In this document: piece by piece, positions 37,901 to 43,974 of the stretch
Numbering within the stretch: the stretch's first letter is position 1
How the letters are laid out: the number at the start of each line of letters is the position of its first letter
Source of the DNA: Cedecea neteri
Lineage (GTDB): Bacteria > Pseudomonadota > Gammaproteobacteria > Enterobacterales > Enterobacteriaceae
Length of the DNA stretch: 64,000 bases
Reading direction: 5' to 3'
Assembly (NCBI RefSeq): GCF_000758325.1
Contig: NZ_CP009459.1
Span: 3,472,001-3,536,000, forward strand
The notes under the pieces: generated by a model
Told to the model about the DNA's origin: nothing
Databases searched by the model: none
The model's input: only the letters and a program-made list of their open reading frames with translations
Position numbers and translations under genes: made by a program

Positions 37901-39038
37901 GCCATGGCACACCAATCTGGTAATTCAAATCCGCGCCGAATCGCGTATCATTCTGACCGGATTTCCCCTTGCGTTGCTCAGCGTTAAACGTCAGCAGCGG
38001 TATAGGGGTATAATTTACCCCGAAGGTAAAGGCATGTGGATCTTGCTCGCGGGTACCCTTGCCGAAAAGCGCTACTTCTTTGCCGTAATATTGCTCATAG
38101 GTCAGCTTTCCGCCCAGTTGAGGTAGCGCTGGCAGCCATGCCTGCAGCCGAAGATCCCAACCGTTTGCCGGCCGTTCCTTATAGTCCTCGAAATCACGTG
38201 AATTCTTCCATTCGGTCAGACGATGGTAGCTATTGGCACTCAGTTTCAGAAAGTCGCGCCAATATTCCACTCCCAACCCCAGACGGGCGAAATCGCGGGA
38301 AAGGTCGTAGTCCAGGAAAACATTGCCACCCAGCATCCAGTCTTCATAAAACTGGCGATATCCAATACCTATATTTGACTGGGCACGGTCATCGGTTCGA
38401 TGCAGACTCCCCTGGGTAAAGGCCAGACGATGATCCTGTTCATAAAAAGGAACCAACAGATCAAGCTGAGAGTTTTTCAGCGAAAAGTTCTTATTAGCAT
38501 CAAGTTGTACACGGGCTGTACCGAACCGACTCATCCACTGCTGAATTTCACTGTTCGCTGCCCCTGTCGCTATTCCTCTGGCCATGGATGCGGCTGCATC
38601 ACCGTTAGGTCGACTTGCCAGTATACCGCCGGCTTTCGAGGCTATGCCTGCAACTTCATGCGCTTGCGCATCTGAAGTCTGCTTTTTGTCCCACTGAATT
38701 TTAGACGAAGGGCCCCCGGGTACGTCGAGTTCATCCCCCATTTGCAGGTTGTCGAAACCTTTAGCAAAGGTGCGGAACTGGTTCAGCTTACGTAACTCGT
38801 CCAGCGTCATATTATATTTTTTCGCTACACTGGAAACCGTTTCACCAGCCGACAGCGTATATACCTGGTTTCGGGTTGTATTATGCGACGCACTTTGTAA
38901 AAACTGTTTATCACTTCCCGCACCTATTACAGCAGGTGTGAATGCTACTGCAAGTGGAGACAATATCTGGATACCAACATTAAACCAGACCAACAGTTTT
39001 TTACGAAATGAAGCGAAAACAATGGGTTTATCAGACAT
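31980..39038 (-). CDS. Inverse autotransporter adhesin (intimin/invasin family)
   Basis: 2352 residues. Order: long signal region (1-41, YeeJ-like), LysM domain (about 57-106, YTLSAGETVSSVAKKYNMT) for peptidoglycan, 12-strand beta-barrel (about 155-430), about 13 Big_1 Ig-like repeats (about 515-1790, recurrent VKVVDANGNPVP-type strands), about three Big_2 repeats (1790-2130) and a C-terminal tip with a probable Cys pair (AASCQDSG and LVTCFRG). The N-terminus stays in the outer membrane and the Ig rod projects outward, giving adhesion or biofilm functions. The 3' part uses more AT-rich codons than the srf genes, a sign of transfer. Start ATG with AAGGACTGACTTCT. Confidence 0.93.
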   Translation of the reverse strand: MSDKPIVFASFRKKLLVWFNVGIQILSPLAVAFTPAVIGAGSDKQFLQSASHNTTRNQVYTLSAGETVSSVAKKYNMTLDELRKLNQFRTFAKGFDNLQMGDELDVPGGPSSKIQWDKKQTSDAQAHEVAGIASKAGGILASRPNGDAAASMARGIATGAANSEIQQWMSRFGTARVQLDANKNFSLKNSQLDLLVPFYEQDHRLAFTQGSLHRTDDRAQSNIGIGYRQFYEDWMLGGNVFLDYDLSRDFARLGLGVEYWRDFLKLSANSYHRLTEWKNSRDFEDYKERPANGWDLRLQAWLPALPQLGGKLTYEQYYGKEVALFGKGTREQDPHAFTFGVNYTPIPLLTFNAEQRKGKSGQNDTRFGADLNYQIGVPWQRQIKLDAAGAPRSLLGSRYDLVERNNNIVLEYRKKDVIHLRTADLIAGYAGEQKTLDVSVNSKYGLERIDWSISGLLSAGGKVVQNGVDWAVVLPNIQTGPDAVNTYTVSAVAVDKKGNVSQRADTQVTVIQAAIDSNTSTLSPANVTLPANGKAQQLLTLLIRDRENNPVDIAADEISAEVATALNYGDAPTVTDFTRTAAGEYVATLTAGNVSGLFTVAVVTRNMRFSTQVTTVADDLTAWIETLEAVADNAIANGQAENKIKVKVVDANNIPVPAQAVSLKADNEAFVPDTAETDEQGEVTVPVTSIRAGETAVTASINGNGTKDVKLTFRADSATAWIADKDLTVTPDISMADGTTPKTISVKVMDAQGNPVPDMPVALSADNGAKLAETSVKTDAQGQANTTLTSTFAGISYVTASVNQAAVTRETTFIGHTGSATIASVYGMEASGIADGITPAVFQAVVTDKHGNLLSDMPVDWTSNKDDSVVVIGKTRTYTDENGVAETPVTSTKSHADVVITASIQSTSQSASPFAFVADKDQGLIKQFTSDRQTLTANGVDPVQLVVQVRDVHDNPLEGVTVMLSSKDGAAITPEQQLTDKNGFAFATLITTKAGEVNIDAKLNNGAKNALKLKAEADAATGRVTVTADSQNTIVGQPTPVILTAKVVDANSNPLSGAAIAWKADRNQLGHSVSMTNAQGDAVVALKGTEAVTTTVTAMLYNGNEGSTQVDFAPGTVEHGKLSISPNTITADGNAVAIAELRLTDRWNNPVPGQHVDWSSNEASIDFTAAEKGQGIYQANVTGTKEGIWAVIAKSGKADQQVSLGLLASQNTAQIDSVQVIGSDTAKANGVDTVAIRVQVKDQNGNNKLPGVAVGWDSAFGNTVPRLSYTNDQGIADVKLSSTTAGKVRVTAMLGGGVQVAADKDAIFTAGSVDADTSSLSIRPANIVAEKENTVVTVIAKDAEGNLLPGLKNNIELHFTPDLSMSMSTAFDEISSGVYAAKVTGRKAGTTDITAEINGVKASQHASLTIMADKHSAVLKGAITVTPGAAVVGQVVTYSAVLVDNNGNALGAGIPVTWNANEGSKLAAQVTITDSAGKAKVTLTREKTGTAEVKLILPSGNTSAPDVAFSAEAVDESRSELTLSPATIAAGKEVAILNLFLRDKYDNPLTGQVVSGQKTSGTATVTVERSEEVVGKPGHYAMNVSGTTTGTATLSVKVNNKTFSKTKVLTVKGDVSSWKITQVLASKNSIIAGDVNGVTYSATVVDANGNKLPDMNVSWHLTGQSVSYDRASRTDQNGVAKTQVRSNTAGELLMTALLDDKNSKAASKVMVSPADVDDTASTFGADKKLIGSDGKEKVTFTVHLKDQYGNVIPGKVVAIQNVGTLPGLKLTKVNDMGGGNYVAEGSSNVKGTAILRAQVDKKTIGKDISVDIGAITPELRFANKDLSTVWAKSYTAQQVTGVPGGVRQMWSVSDESVASVNNSGGLTLHKSGKVTVTVQTSGNTQYNPAQASYDLTVDKASPKLTAVNKQINASWADGKDHRILVSFSNADVDNLKTEYFSDNGNVVVVNKDTGVLSAVKPGVALLTIRSPATERFNAESVDVSYILNKGTVNIKFNATIVDMSNEKAFVRQDTVDKLPSEGSYRWSSSDSTVINLTDSGDLQGNLGKGMTRLTLFSAANDYFNASHGFYDAKVYAKPEVELKVLKYKNKGAEIHLGNGDWTPVYTGDSMYIQWGNSGDEYVSAKRVTVKVVDDSNVEHFKKVYDTNPGHLYFADVTPKSEFWGKKLQVRIEAEGFDELKDSKDWTVSVKNLEPHQIWQHYYFESRIRISSSAEWDAASCQDSGFGREHQLNVDRGTSSISFNGNKLIAPMSIRMDTRMERVRGGNGATDVGTGTGSVDVSVDSDQMLDSFQSWSGLVTCFRGDTGLQRDTAHITYAGKTYKYVGSNHNWAAQTNLGGTNVIGLRNWKKTYF

Positions 39039-39401
39039 AGAAGTCAGTCCTTTATTAGAGATGAAACAGTCCTTTGGGTACTCAATAAAAAATACAGCGA
39101 CTCACTTAGATGGAATTACACTTATTCATTAAAATAACTCGTTATGGCAACACTTAATTTCACACCAAATTTATAAGAAATCCCAAACCCTAATAATGTA
39201 GTTGGCTCCAACACCAAATAACAATAAGTTCATACAAGGAAAAGAATAGTCCTTCATGAATGTAGGACTATTCCTTCAAGATGAAGAAACCTAAAACCTT
39301 TACTGATATAAAACAATTCAATAACATTAAACCATTTAATATAAAATAGATTAATTAATAAGAGGTAAACTATTCGTCTCATCTGACTTTTCAAAAATAA
39401 A
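39039..39401. other. AT-rich spacer upstream of the adhesin
   Basis: No gene is supported here. It holds the adhesin promoter region and, at 39244-39273, a strong hairpin. Base composition is clearly more AT-rich than the flanking housekeeping genes. Confidence 0.6.
39244..39273. repeat. Perfect 10-bp inverted repeat
   Basis: GAATAGTCCT-TCATGAATGT-AGGACTATTC in the spacer between the adhesin and the ABC-F locus. Could be a terminator, an operator or the end of a lost element; no partner copy is seen in the window. Confidence 0.6.
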
Positions 39402-39515
39402 GTTAACGAAAACCATGTCGCCAGCTGGGTCACCCTGAAGATTCTCTCCGGCCTTACTGCCGCATTCTCTGTAGTTATCAAACAGGCGAACACAACAAAT
39501 TCTGGCAGGTGGTAA
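39402..39515 (+). pseudogene. Decayed DUF2000 gene fragment
   Basis: Translated, it starts VNENHVASWVTLKIL and runs on through LTAAFS to a stop. The intact DUF2000 gene at 54256 reads VNYDYVASWITLKIH followed, after five extra residues, by LTAAFS. At DNA level GTCGCCAGCTGG.TCACCCTGAAGATTC is shared. The fragment lacks the start and the whole C-terminal half, so it is a remnant of a third DUF2000 copy. Confidence 0.75.
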
Positions 39516-39565
39516 ACCATTAGCTTTCCCGCTACAATCCGCTCACCTATTCACTCAACATATAT

Positions 39566-39573
39566 AAGGAGGA
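39566..39573 (+). promoter_or_regulatory. Strong Shine-Dalgarno of the ABC-F leader ORF
   Basis: AAGGAGGA, nearly full complementarity to the 16S 3' end, six bases before the leader ATG at 39579. A TACAAT at 39533-39538 is a reasonable -10 box for the transcript; no good -35 is visible. Confidence 0.65.
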
Positions 39574-39578
39574 TCCCC

Positions 39579-39662
39579 ATGATGTCTTGTGAGCGCTTTA
39601 ACCGTTCGCATACTTTTGGCGATCGTCTCTGCTCAAGCGTTATCGGTTCCGTGCTGCGATAA
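39579..39662 (+). CDS. Putative leader peptide upstream of the ABC-F gene
   Basis: A 27-residue ORF (MMSCERFNRSHTFGDRLCSS, then VIGSVLR) with an exceptionally good ribosome binding site, ending 110 bases before the ABC-F start. Its last codons run into the first arm of a strong hairpin at 39631-39675 and its stop codon (39660-39662) lies in the second arm. That geometry is typical of ribosome-dependent attenuators such as the erm and ABC-F leaders of Gram-positive bacteria. No similarity to a known arrest peptide was recognised. Confidence 0.6.
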   Translation: MMSCERFNRSHTFGDRLCSSVIGSVLR

Positions 39663-39763
39663 CTTCGGCTTGAGCGAAGAAACTTACTGAATCCCTTCTC
39701 TCGGGCTTACCGGGTTATCGTCAGCGTTATACGACGAGGCGTTTGTACGCCATAACTCTTGAG
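39631..39763 (+). promoter_or_regulatory. Alternative hairpins in the ABC-F leader (putative attenuator)
   Basis: Arm A GCTCAAGCGTTATCG (39631-39645) pairs with arm B CGATAAC-TTCG-GCTTGAGC (39657-39675): 7 plus 8 bp with a 4-base bulge. A can instead pair with arm D ATAACTCTTGAG (39752-39763) in 11 of 12 positions; D contains the GAG that is the likely ribosome binding site of the ABC-F gene. B can pair with a second GTTATCG at 39714-39720, and GTTAT (39726-39730) plus GGCG can pair with CGCCATAAC (39748-39756). The repeated complementary copies imply mutually exclusive folds. Confidence 0.6.
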
Positions 39764-39772
39764 TAAGCACAT

Positions 39773-41503
39773 ATGAGCACTTTATTAACCGCCCAATCTC
39801 TGCACCTCGACACCGCTTTCGGTTCGCTGCTGGAGTCCATCACTTTTACCCTGAAAAAAGGCGACCGTATTGGCCTGATCGGTCACAACGGCTGCGGCAA
39901 AAGCACCCTGCTGAAACTGCTGGACGGCACCCTTTCTCCTACCACTGGCTCGGTGACGCGTGCGGCAACCTGCCTGATGGCAAGGGTTGAACAGCATCTG
40001 CCGGAAAGCCTCAACGCGATGACCATGCTCGATGCCGTGCTGGCGCAAATTGAGGAAAACCAGCGAGATAGCGAACGCTGGCGGGCAGAAGCCCTGTTGG
40101 CAAGCATGGGCTTTAGCGAAACGGACTGGCGGCTGACCTCCGGCACGCTGAGCGGCGGGCAGCATACTCGCCTGCTGCTGGCGCGAGCGCTGATCAGTGA
40201 ACCAGATTTACTGCTGCTGGATGAGCCCAGTAACCACCTGGACTTGCCCACGCTGCTGTGGCTGGAACAGTTCCTGCGCAGCTGGAGCGGCAGCTTCGTG
40301 CTGGTTTCGCACGACCGCAGCCTGCTGGATAACGTCACCAACGGTAGCTGGATCCTGCGCGATCGCTCGCTGCATTTCTTTGCGCTGCCGTGTTCTCAGG
40401 CACGTAGCGCGTTGGAAGAACGTGACAAGACCGATGCCCACCGTCATCAGGCGGAGCAAAAGGAAATTGATCGCATTACCGCCAGCGCCAAACGGCTGGC
40501 GATTTGGGGCCGGGTCTACGACAACGAAGATCTCTCCCGAAAAGCCAAGCAGATGGAGAAGCGCATTGACCGGCTGAAGGACGAGCAAACTGAGCTCACG
40601 GCGGGCAGCCAGTGGCAGCTTAAGCTGAAAGGCGAAGCGCTGATTGCCGACAGGCTGCTGGAGCTGGAAGCGTTAAACGTTCGGCCCGCGCCGGAGTGTG
40701 AGCCGCTGTTTACCCTGCCCTTACAAAGGGTGAAAAGCGGCGACCGCGTGGCGGTGATAGGCCGGAACGGCTGCGGCAAGTCTTCTCTGCTACGCCTGCT
40801 TTGGCAGCAGTACCAGCAGCCGGAACGTGAGGACGCTATTCGCCTGCATCCTCGCGTGCACATGGGGTATTACGACCAGACGCTACACCAGCTTAACGAC
40901 GGTGATTCGCTGCTGGCGGCGCTGGAGCCTTTTGCCCCGCTCAGCGAGCAGGACCGGAAAATGGCGTTAATCAGCGCCGGATTCCCGTGGCTGCGGCACC
41001 AGCAAACCGTCAGTACGCTGAGCGGCGGCGAACGTTCGCGTCTGCTGTTCGTTGGTCTGACCCTGGCCCGCTACTCCCTGCTGATGCTGGATGAGCCAAC
41101 CAACCACCTGGACATGGAAGGCAAAGAGGCGCTGGCGGAAACGCTGCAAACCTTTGAAGGTGGCGTGCTGTTAGTGACCCACGATCGGGAATTGATCGCC
41201 AAAGGCTGTAACCGCTTCTGGCTGGTGGATAACGGCGTGTTAAGCGAATGGCACGACCTGGACGCGCTCTATGTCCTGCTGACCGCCGAGGAAACCGGGC
41301 AGCCGGTGGCCGACGCAAAGCCGCAGCCAAAGCAAACCGTGGCTCAGCCCTGGCGTGAAAGCGATGCACTGCTGGAACGGCTTATCGAGCTGGAAGAAAA
41401 GCTGGCGGAGGACGTGGCGCGGAAGGAAAAGCACCAGAAACCGGCGCTGCAAAAACAGTGGCGGGAAGAGATTGAGGCGTTAAATAAAAAGTTAGCGATT
41501 TAA
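39773..41503 (+). CDS. ABC-F family ATPase (ribosome-associated)
   Basis: 576 residues with two ABC domains and no TM segments: Walker A GHNGCGKST (about 37-45) and GRNGCGKSS (about 328), signatures TLSGGQHTRLLLARAL and TLSGGERSRLLFVGLTL, Walker B LLLLDEPSNHLD and LLMLDEPTNHLD, linker rich in charged residues (about 225-280), and a C-terminal coiled coil. ABC-F proteins bind the ribosomal E site; members are translation factors (EttA, Uup) or antibiotic-resistance proteins (Vga, Lsa, Msr). It is not EttA, Uup, YbiT or YheS by its termini. A leader ORF precedes it and a terminator follows. Confidence 0.85.
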   Translation: MSTLLTAQSLHLDTAFGSLLESITFTLKKGDRIGLIGHNGCGKSTLLKLLDGTLSPTTGSVTRAATCLMARVEQHLPESLNAMTMLDAVLAQIEENQRDSERWRAEALLASMGFSETDWRLTSGTLSGGQHTRLLLARALISEPDLLLLDEPSNHLDLPTLLWLEQFLRSWSGSFVLVSHDRSLLDNVTNGSWILRDRSLHFFALPCSQARSALEERDKTDAHRHQAEQKEIDRITASAKRLAIWGRVYDNEDLSRKAKQMEKRIDRLKDEQTELTAGSQWQLKLKGEALIADRLLELEALNVRPAPECEPLFTLPLQRVKSGDRVAVIGRNGCGKSSLLRLLWQQYQQPEREDAIRLHPRVHMGYYDQTLHQLNDGDSLLAALEPFAPLSEQDRKMALISAGFPWLRHQQTVSTLSGGERSRLLFVGLTLARYSLLMLDEPTNHLDMEGKEALAETLQTFEGGVLLVTHDRELIAKGCNRFWLVDNGVLSEWHDLDALYVLLTAEETGQPVADAKPQPKQTVAQPWRESDALLERLIELEEKLAEDVARKEKHQKPALQKQWREEIEALNKKLAI

Positions 41504-41507
41504 GCGT

Positions 41508-41538
41508 AAAGCCATCCTTCGGGATGGCTTTGTTTTTT
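41508..41538 (+). terminator. Rho-independent terminator of the ABC-F gene
   Basis: AAGCCATCC-TTCG-GGATGGCTT followed by TGTTTTTT, directly after the stop codon. It overlaps the end of the convergent hydrolase gene. Confidence 0.93.
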
Positions 41539-42295
41539 ACGCTCTGCATTGCTCGGCCAGCACTCTCGCCAGCCCGGCCGGGTTCTCCCAGGACATGGAA
41601 TGCCCGGCACTCGGCACAACGGCCGTCGTCACCCCGGCCTGCTGGAAAGCGGTAAAATCTTCATCCGGCAGCGAAAGCTCACCGAAAATAAGCGTTTTGG
41701 GGATTTTTAGCTGAGCAAAAAGCTGATACCAGTCCGGCTCAATGCCGTTGACCAGACTTACTGCGGCACGCCAGGCCGCTTCGGGACAGGTGCTTTGCAA
41801 ACTGCCTGACCACGGATTTGCCTCGTTAGCCGCGATTGCTTTTTGGTAACCATGCGCCACAAATTCGTCTACGGTCTGTGCGGCAATCATGCGGCTGTAC
41901 ATCCCACCGCCGGCACGAAAATTGGGTTCCGACACCATCAACCCCGCAATTTTCCCCGGCAGGGCCGCGGCCACTTCAATCGCGATACTGCCGCCCATGC
42001 TATGCCCGTATAAAAAGAAACGATTTAATCCTAAATGCTCAACCAGCTCAGCCACCACGGTTGCCTGCTCGTGGGTGCTGTAGCCGTATTCCTGCGGCCT
42101 TTCGCTGTAACCGCTGCCGGGTAAATCGATGAGAATACTGCGCCGGGAACTCCAGGCCGGATCGCTGACGACGCGGGGATATTCATAAGAGGACGCACAG
42201 CCAAGGCCGTGAATGAACAGCAGCGGCACACCCCCGCCGGGTAAATCCAGATAGCGCACGCGGCATTGCGCCGTGGCGGAGAAGAAGTTTTGCAT
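41537..42295 (-). CDS. SOS-box-controlled alpha/beta hydrolase
   Basis: 252 residues of the alpha/beta hydrolase fold: oxyanion loop LLFIHGLGCASSYEY at about 26-40, nucleophile elbow YGHSMGGSIA (Ser near 98), catalytic His in PSAGHSMSWENP near the C-terminus and an acid in LIFGELSLPDED. No signal peptide, so cytosolic. Start set at 42295 (MQNFF) because AAGGGA is then well spaced; a start two codons upstream is possible. A LexA box sits 25 bases upstream, so expression should rise after DNA damage. Substrate unknown. Confidence 0.82.
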   Translation of the reverse strand: MQNFFSATAQCRVRYLDLPGGGVPLLFIHGLGCASSYEYPRVVSDPAWSSRRSILIDLPGSGYSERPQEYGYSTHEQATVVAELVEHLGLNRFFLYGHSMGGSIAIEVAAALPGKIAGLMVSEPNFRAGGGMYSRMIAAQTVDEFVAHGYQKAIAANEANPWSGSLQSTCPEAAWRAAVSLVNGIEPDWYQLFAQLKIPKTLIFGELSLPDEDFTAFQQAGVTTAVVPSAGHSMSWENPAGLARVLAEQCRA

Positions 42296-42319
42296 CAGCA
42301 TTCCCTTTTCTTACAATAA

Positions 42320-42335
42320 CTGTTTTTATATACAG
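42320..42335. promoter_or_regulatory. LexA (SOS) box of the alpha/beta hydrolase gene
   Basis: CTGTTTTTATATACAG, fitting CTG-N10-CAG with the AT-rich centre of the LexA consensus. The umuD box at 51896-51911 (CTGTTTATATATACAG) differs at one central position only. It lies 25 bases upstream of the hydrolase start on the minus strand. Confidence 0.82.
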
Positions 42336-42440
42336 TATACCGTATTTTCCTGCCACTCCTTTCTCTAAAATGCTCCTGGCCGGCCTGGCTTTTAATGGCT
42401 TGCTCCTCTGCCGCAGTCGACAAAGGAGCAAGGGCAGAAA

Positions 42441-43778
42441 TTACTTCAGGGGTTCGGGCAGCTTGATTACCCAGAAATCGTTCTGTGATTCCGGTTTTTC
42501 CAGCGGCTTCAGCTCGATTTTGGTCGCCACTTCCGCTCCGTCTTTCAGCAGATGACCTTTGCCGTCCACCCGGTAGTCATCGGCATTCGGCAGCACGGCC
42601 TGCAGGCCAAAGTCGTTGTCGTTGATCACGGCAATCGTCTGGTTATCAATCAGCGCCATGCCTTCGGCTTTTTCCTGCTGCCAGCCCAACTTGCGCAGAT
42701 CGACAACCTCTTTTTTGCTCGCCAGCTTGATGCCGCGCGCCTTCAGTTGTTCAGCATCGTCAAACTCTGGGGCTTTTTCTTTATCGAACCCAGCCAGATC
42801 TGTGGCGCCGTTCAGATCGACCACGTAGACCAGGTTGCGCATCTGTTTGTTTTTGTCGCCGCCTTGCTCAATCAGCAGCAGGCGATGGTTGTCCAGCGCC
42901 ACGATATCGCCAATTTTGGCATCTTTGGCTTTTTTATAGACGTCCACGTCGATCGGGTAGCCGTACATTTCGGTTTTACCGGTCGCCGGGTCGAGGCTGA
43001 CCAAACGCGTGAACTGCGCGCTGTTTTTGGTTTTGCCGTCAATATCCAGCGTACTTTGCACCGCCGCAATAATCCGCCCATCCGGCATACGGGTTATGCC
43101 TTCGAACCCACGGTTAGGCTGGCGCCATTTGACGATATTCGGCAATCCGCCCGCCACGCCCTGTTCACCGTGCTCAGCCTGCGGGCCATATTTTTTCAGG
43201 ATTTTACCGTCAGCATCGACGTGAATAACGAACGGGCCATACTCGTCACACAGCCAGTAACCGCCCTTGCCGTCCGGCGTGACGCCTTCGGTGTCCAGCC
43301 CACGCTTGTCGCTCTTCAGCTGTTGCAGCGTATCGCTCAGGGCGATTTCATTGGTGGCGCCGATCAGCCCTTCCGGCAGCGGCAGCCCGCTAATGGGCCC
43401 CTGCTCATCATGCAGCGGCTTCGCGTCGATGGCTTCGGCTTTACCATTGCTCACGCGAATCGTCATCAGTAGAGGCGTGAAGTCAGGGTTTGCAAAAATC
43501 TTGGACTCCTTTTTCCCGGCTTTCGGTGAGTCCGCATTGGGGCCTCGATCCGTCACGGTGGTAAAGATCAGGTCGTCGCCCTGCTTGCCCATAAAGGTCA
43601 GGCCCGAACCAACGCCTACCGGCAGTCCGTGAGGGAAGTTAGCGGCGTATTCACCTTTGTAGGCCACGCTGTCTCCTTGCGGGAACGTGACAACGTAACG
43701 GTCAACCTGCGCATCCGCAGCGTAAACAGCCAGAGGGAAAACGGTACTGCAAAGTAAGGCAAGTGTTTTTAATTTCAT
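42441..43778 (-). CDS. Periplasmic phytase-like esterase (PF13449 type)
   Basis: 445 residues with a clear signal peptide (MKLKTLALLCSTVFPLAVYA). The body is a beta-propeller-like esterase-of-phytase family protein: FTTVTDRGPNADSP and GLDTEGVTPDGKGGYWLCDEYGP are the family-typical Asp-rich loops, probably binding calcium. Homologues are annotated as esterase-like activity of phytase; true substrate (a phosphoester or other ester) is unproven. A long 9-bp hairpin (CTTGCTCCT/AGGAGCAAG, 42399-42432) follows the stop codon and may be its terminator. Confidence 0.82.
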   Translation of the reverse strand: MKLKTLALLCSTVFPLAVYAADAQVDRYVVTFPQGDSVAYKGEYAANFPHGLPVGVGSGLTFMGKQGDDLIFTTVTDRGPNADSPKAGKKESKIFANPDFTPLLMTIRVSNGKAEAIDAKPLHDEQGPISGLPLPEGLIGATNEIALSDTLQQLKSDKRGLDTEGVTPDGKGGYWLCDEYGPFVIHVDADGKILKKYGPQAEHGEQGVAGGLPNIVKWRQPNRGFEGITRMPDGRIIAAVQSTLDIDGKTKNSAQFTRLVSLDPATGKTEMYGYPIDVDVYKKAKDAKIGDIVALDNHRLLLIEQGGDKNKQMRNLVYVVDLNGATDLAGFDKEKAPEFDDAEQLKARGIKLASKKEVVDLRKLGWQQEKAEGMALIDNQTIAVINDNDFGLQAVLPNADDYRVDGKGHLLKDGAEVATKIELKPLEKPESQNDFWVIKLPEPLK

Positions 43779-43871
43779 GGTTTTTATACATATCGGTGGT
43801 TAAGGTACCGGAGTTATAAAATAGCCAGATGACAGTAAGATTACACTTTGTGCTCTTAATTCCCCGCCCGG

Positions 43872-43898
43872 TAAATATCCTCTACGCGCTGCCGATAA
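43872..43898 (+). promoter_or_regulatory. Sigma-28 (FliA) promoter of the chemoreceptor gene
   Basis: TAAATATC-N11-GCCGATAA: the -10 element is identical to the FliA consensus and the spacing is exact; the -35 keeps TAAA. It lies 77 bases before the chemoreceptor start, so the gene belongs to the class III flagellar regulon. Confidence 0.88.
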
Positions 43899-43974
43899 CC
43901 TTACAGCCAGCAGTGTTGAATGCCCTTCATCCGCTGTCTGGGATAAGAATATTTCACCGATTTAAGGATTTAGT

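Noticed and set aside
39254-39520. 88-codon minus-strand ORF in the adhesin spacer
   Set aside because: Overlaps the DUF2000 relic on the other strand, has no ribosome binding site and no recognisable domain.
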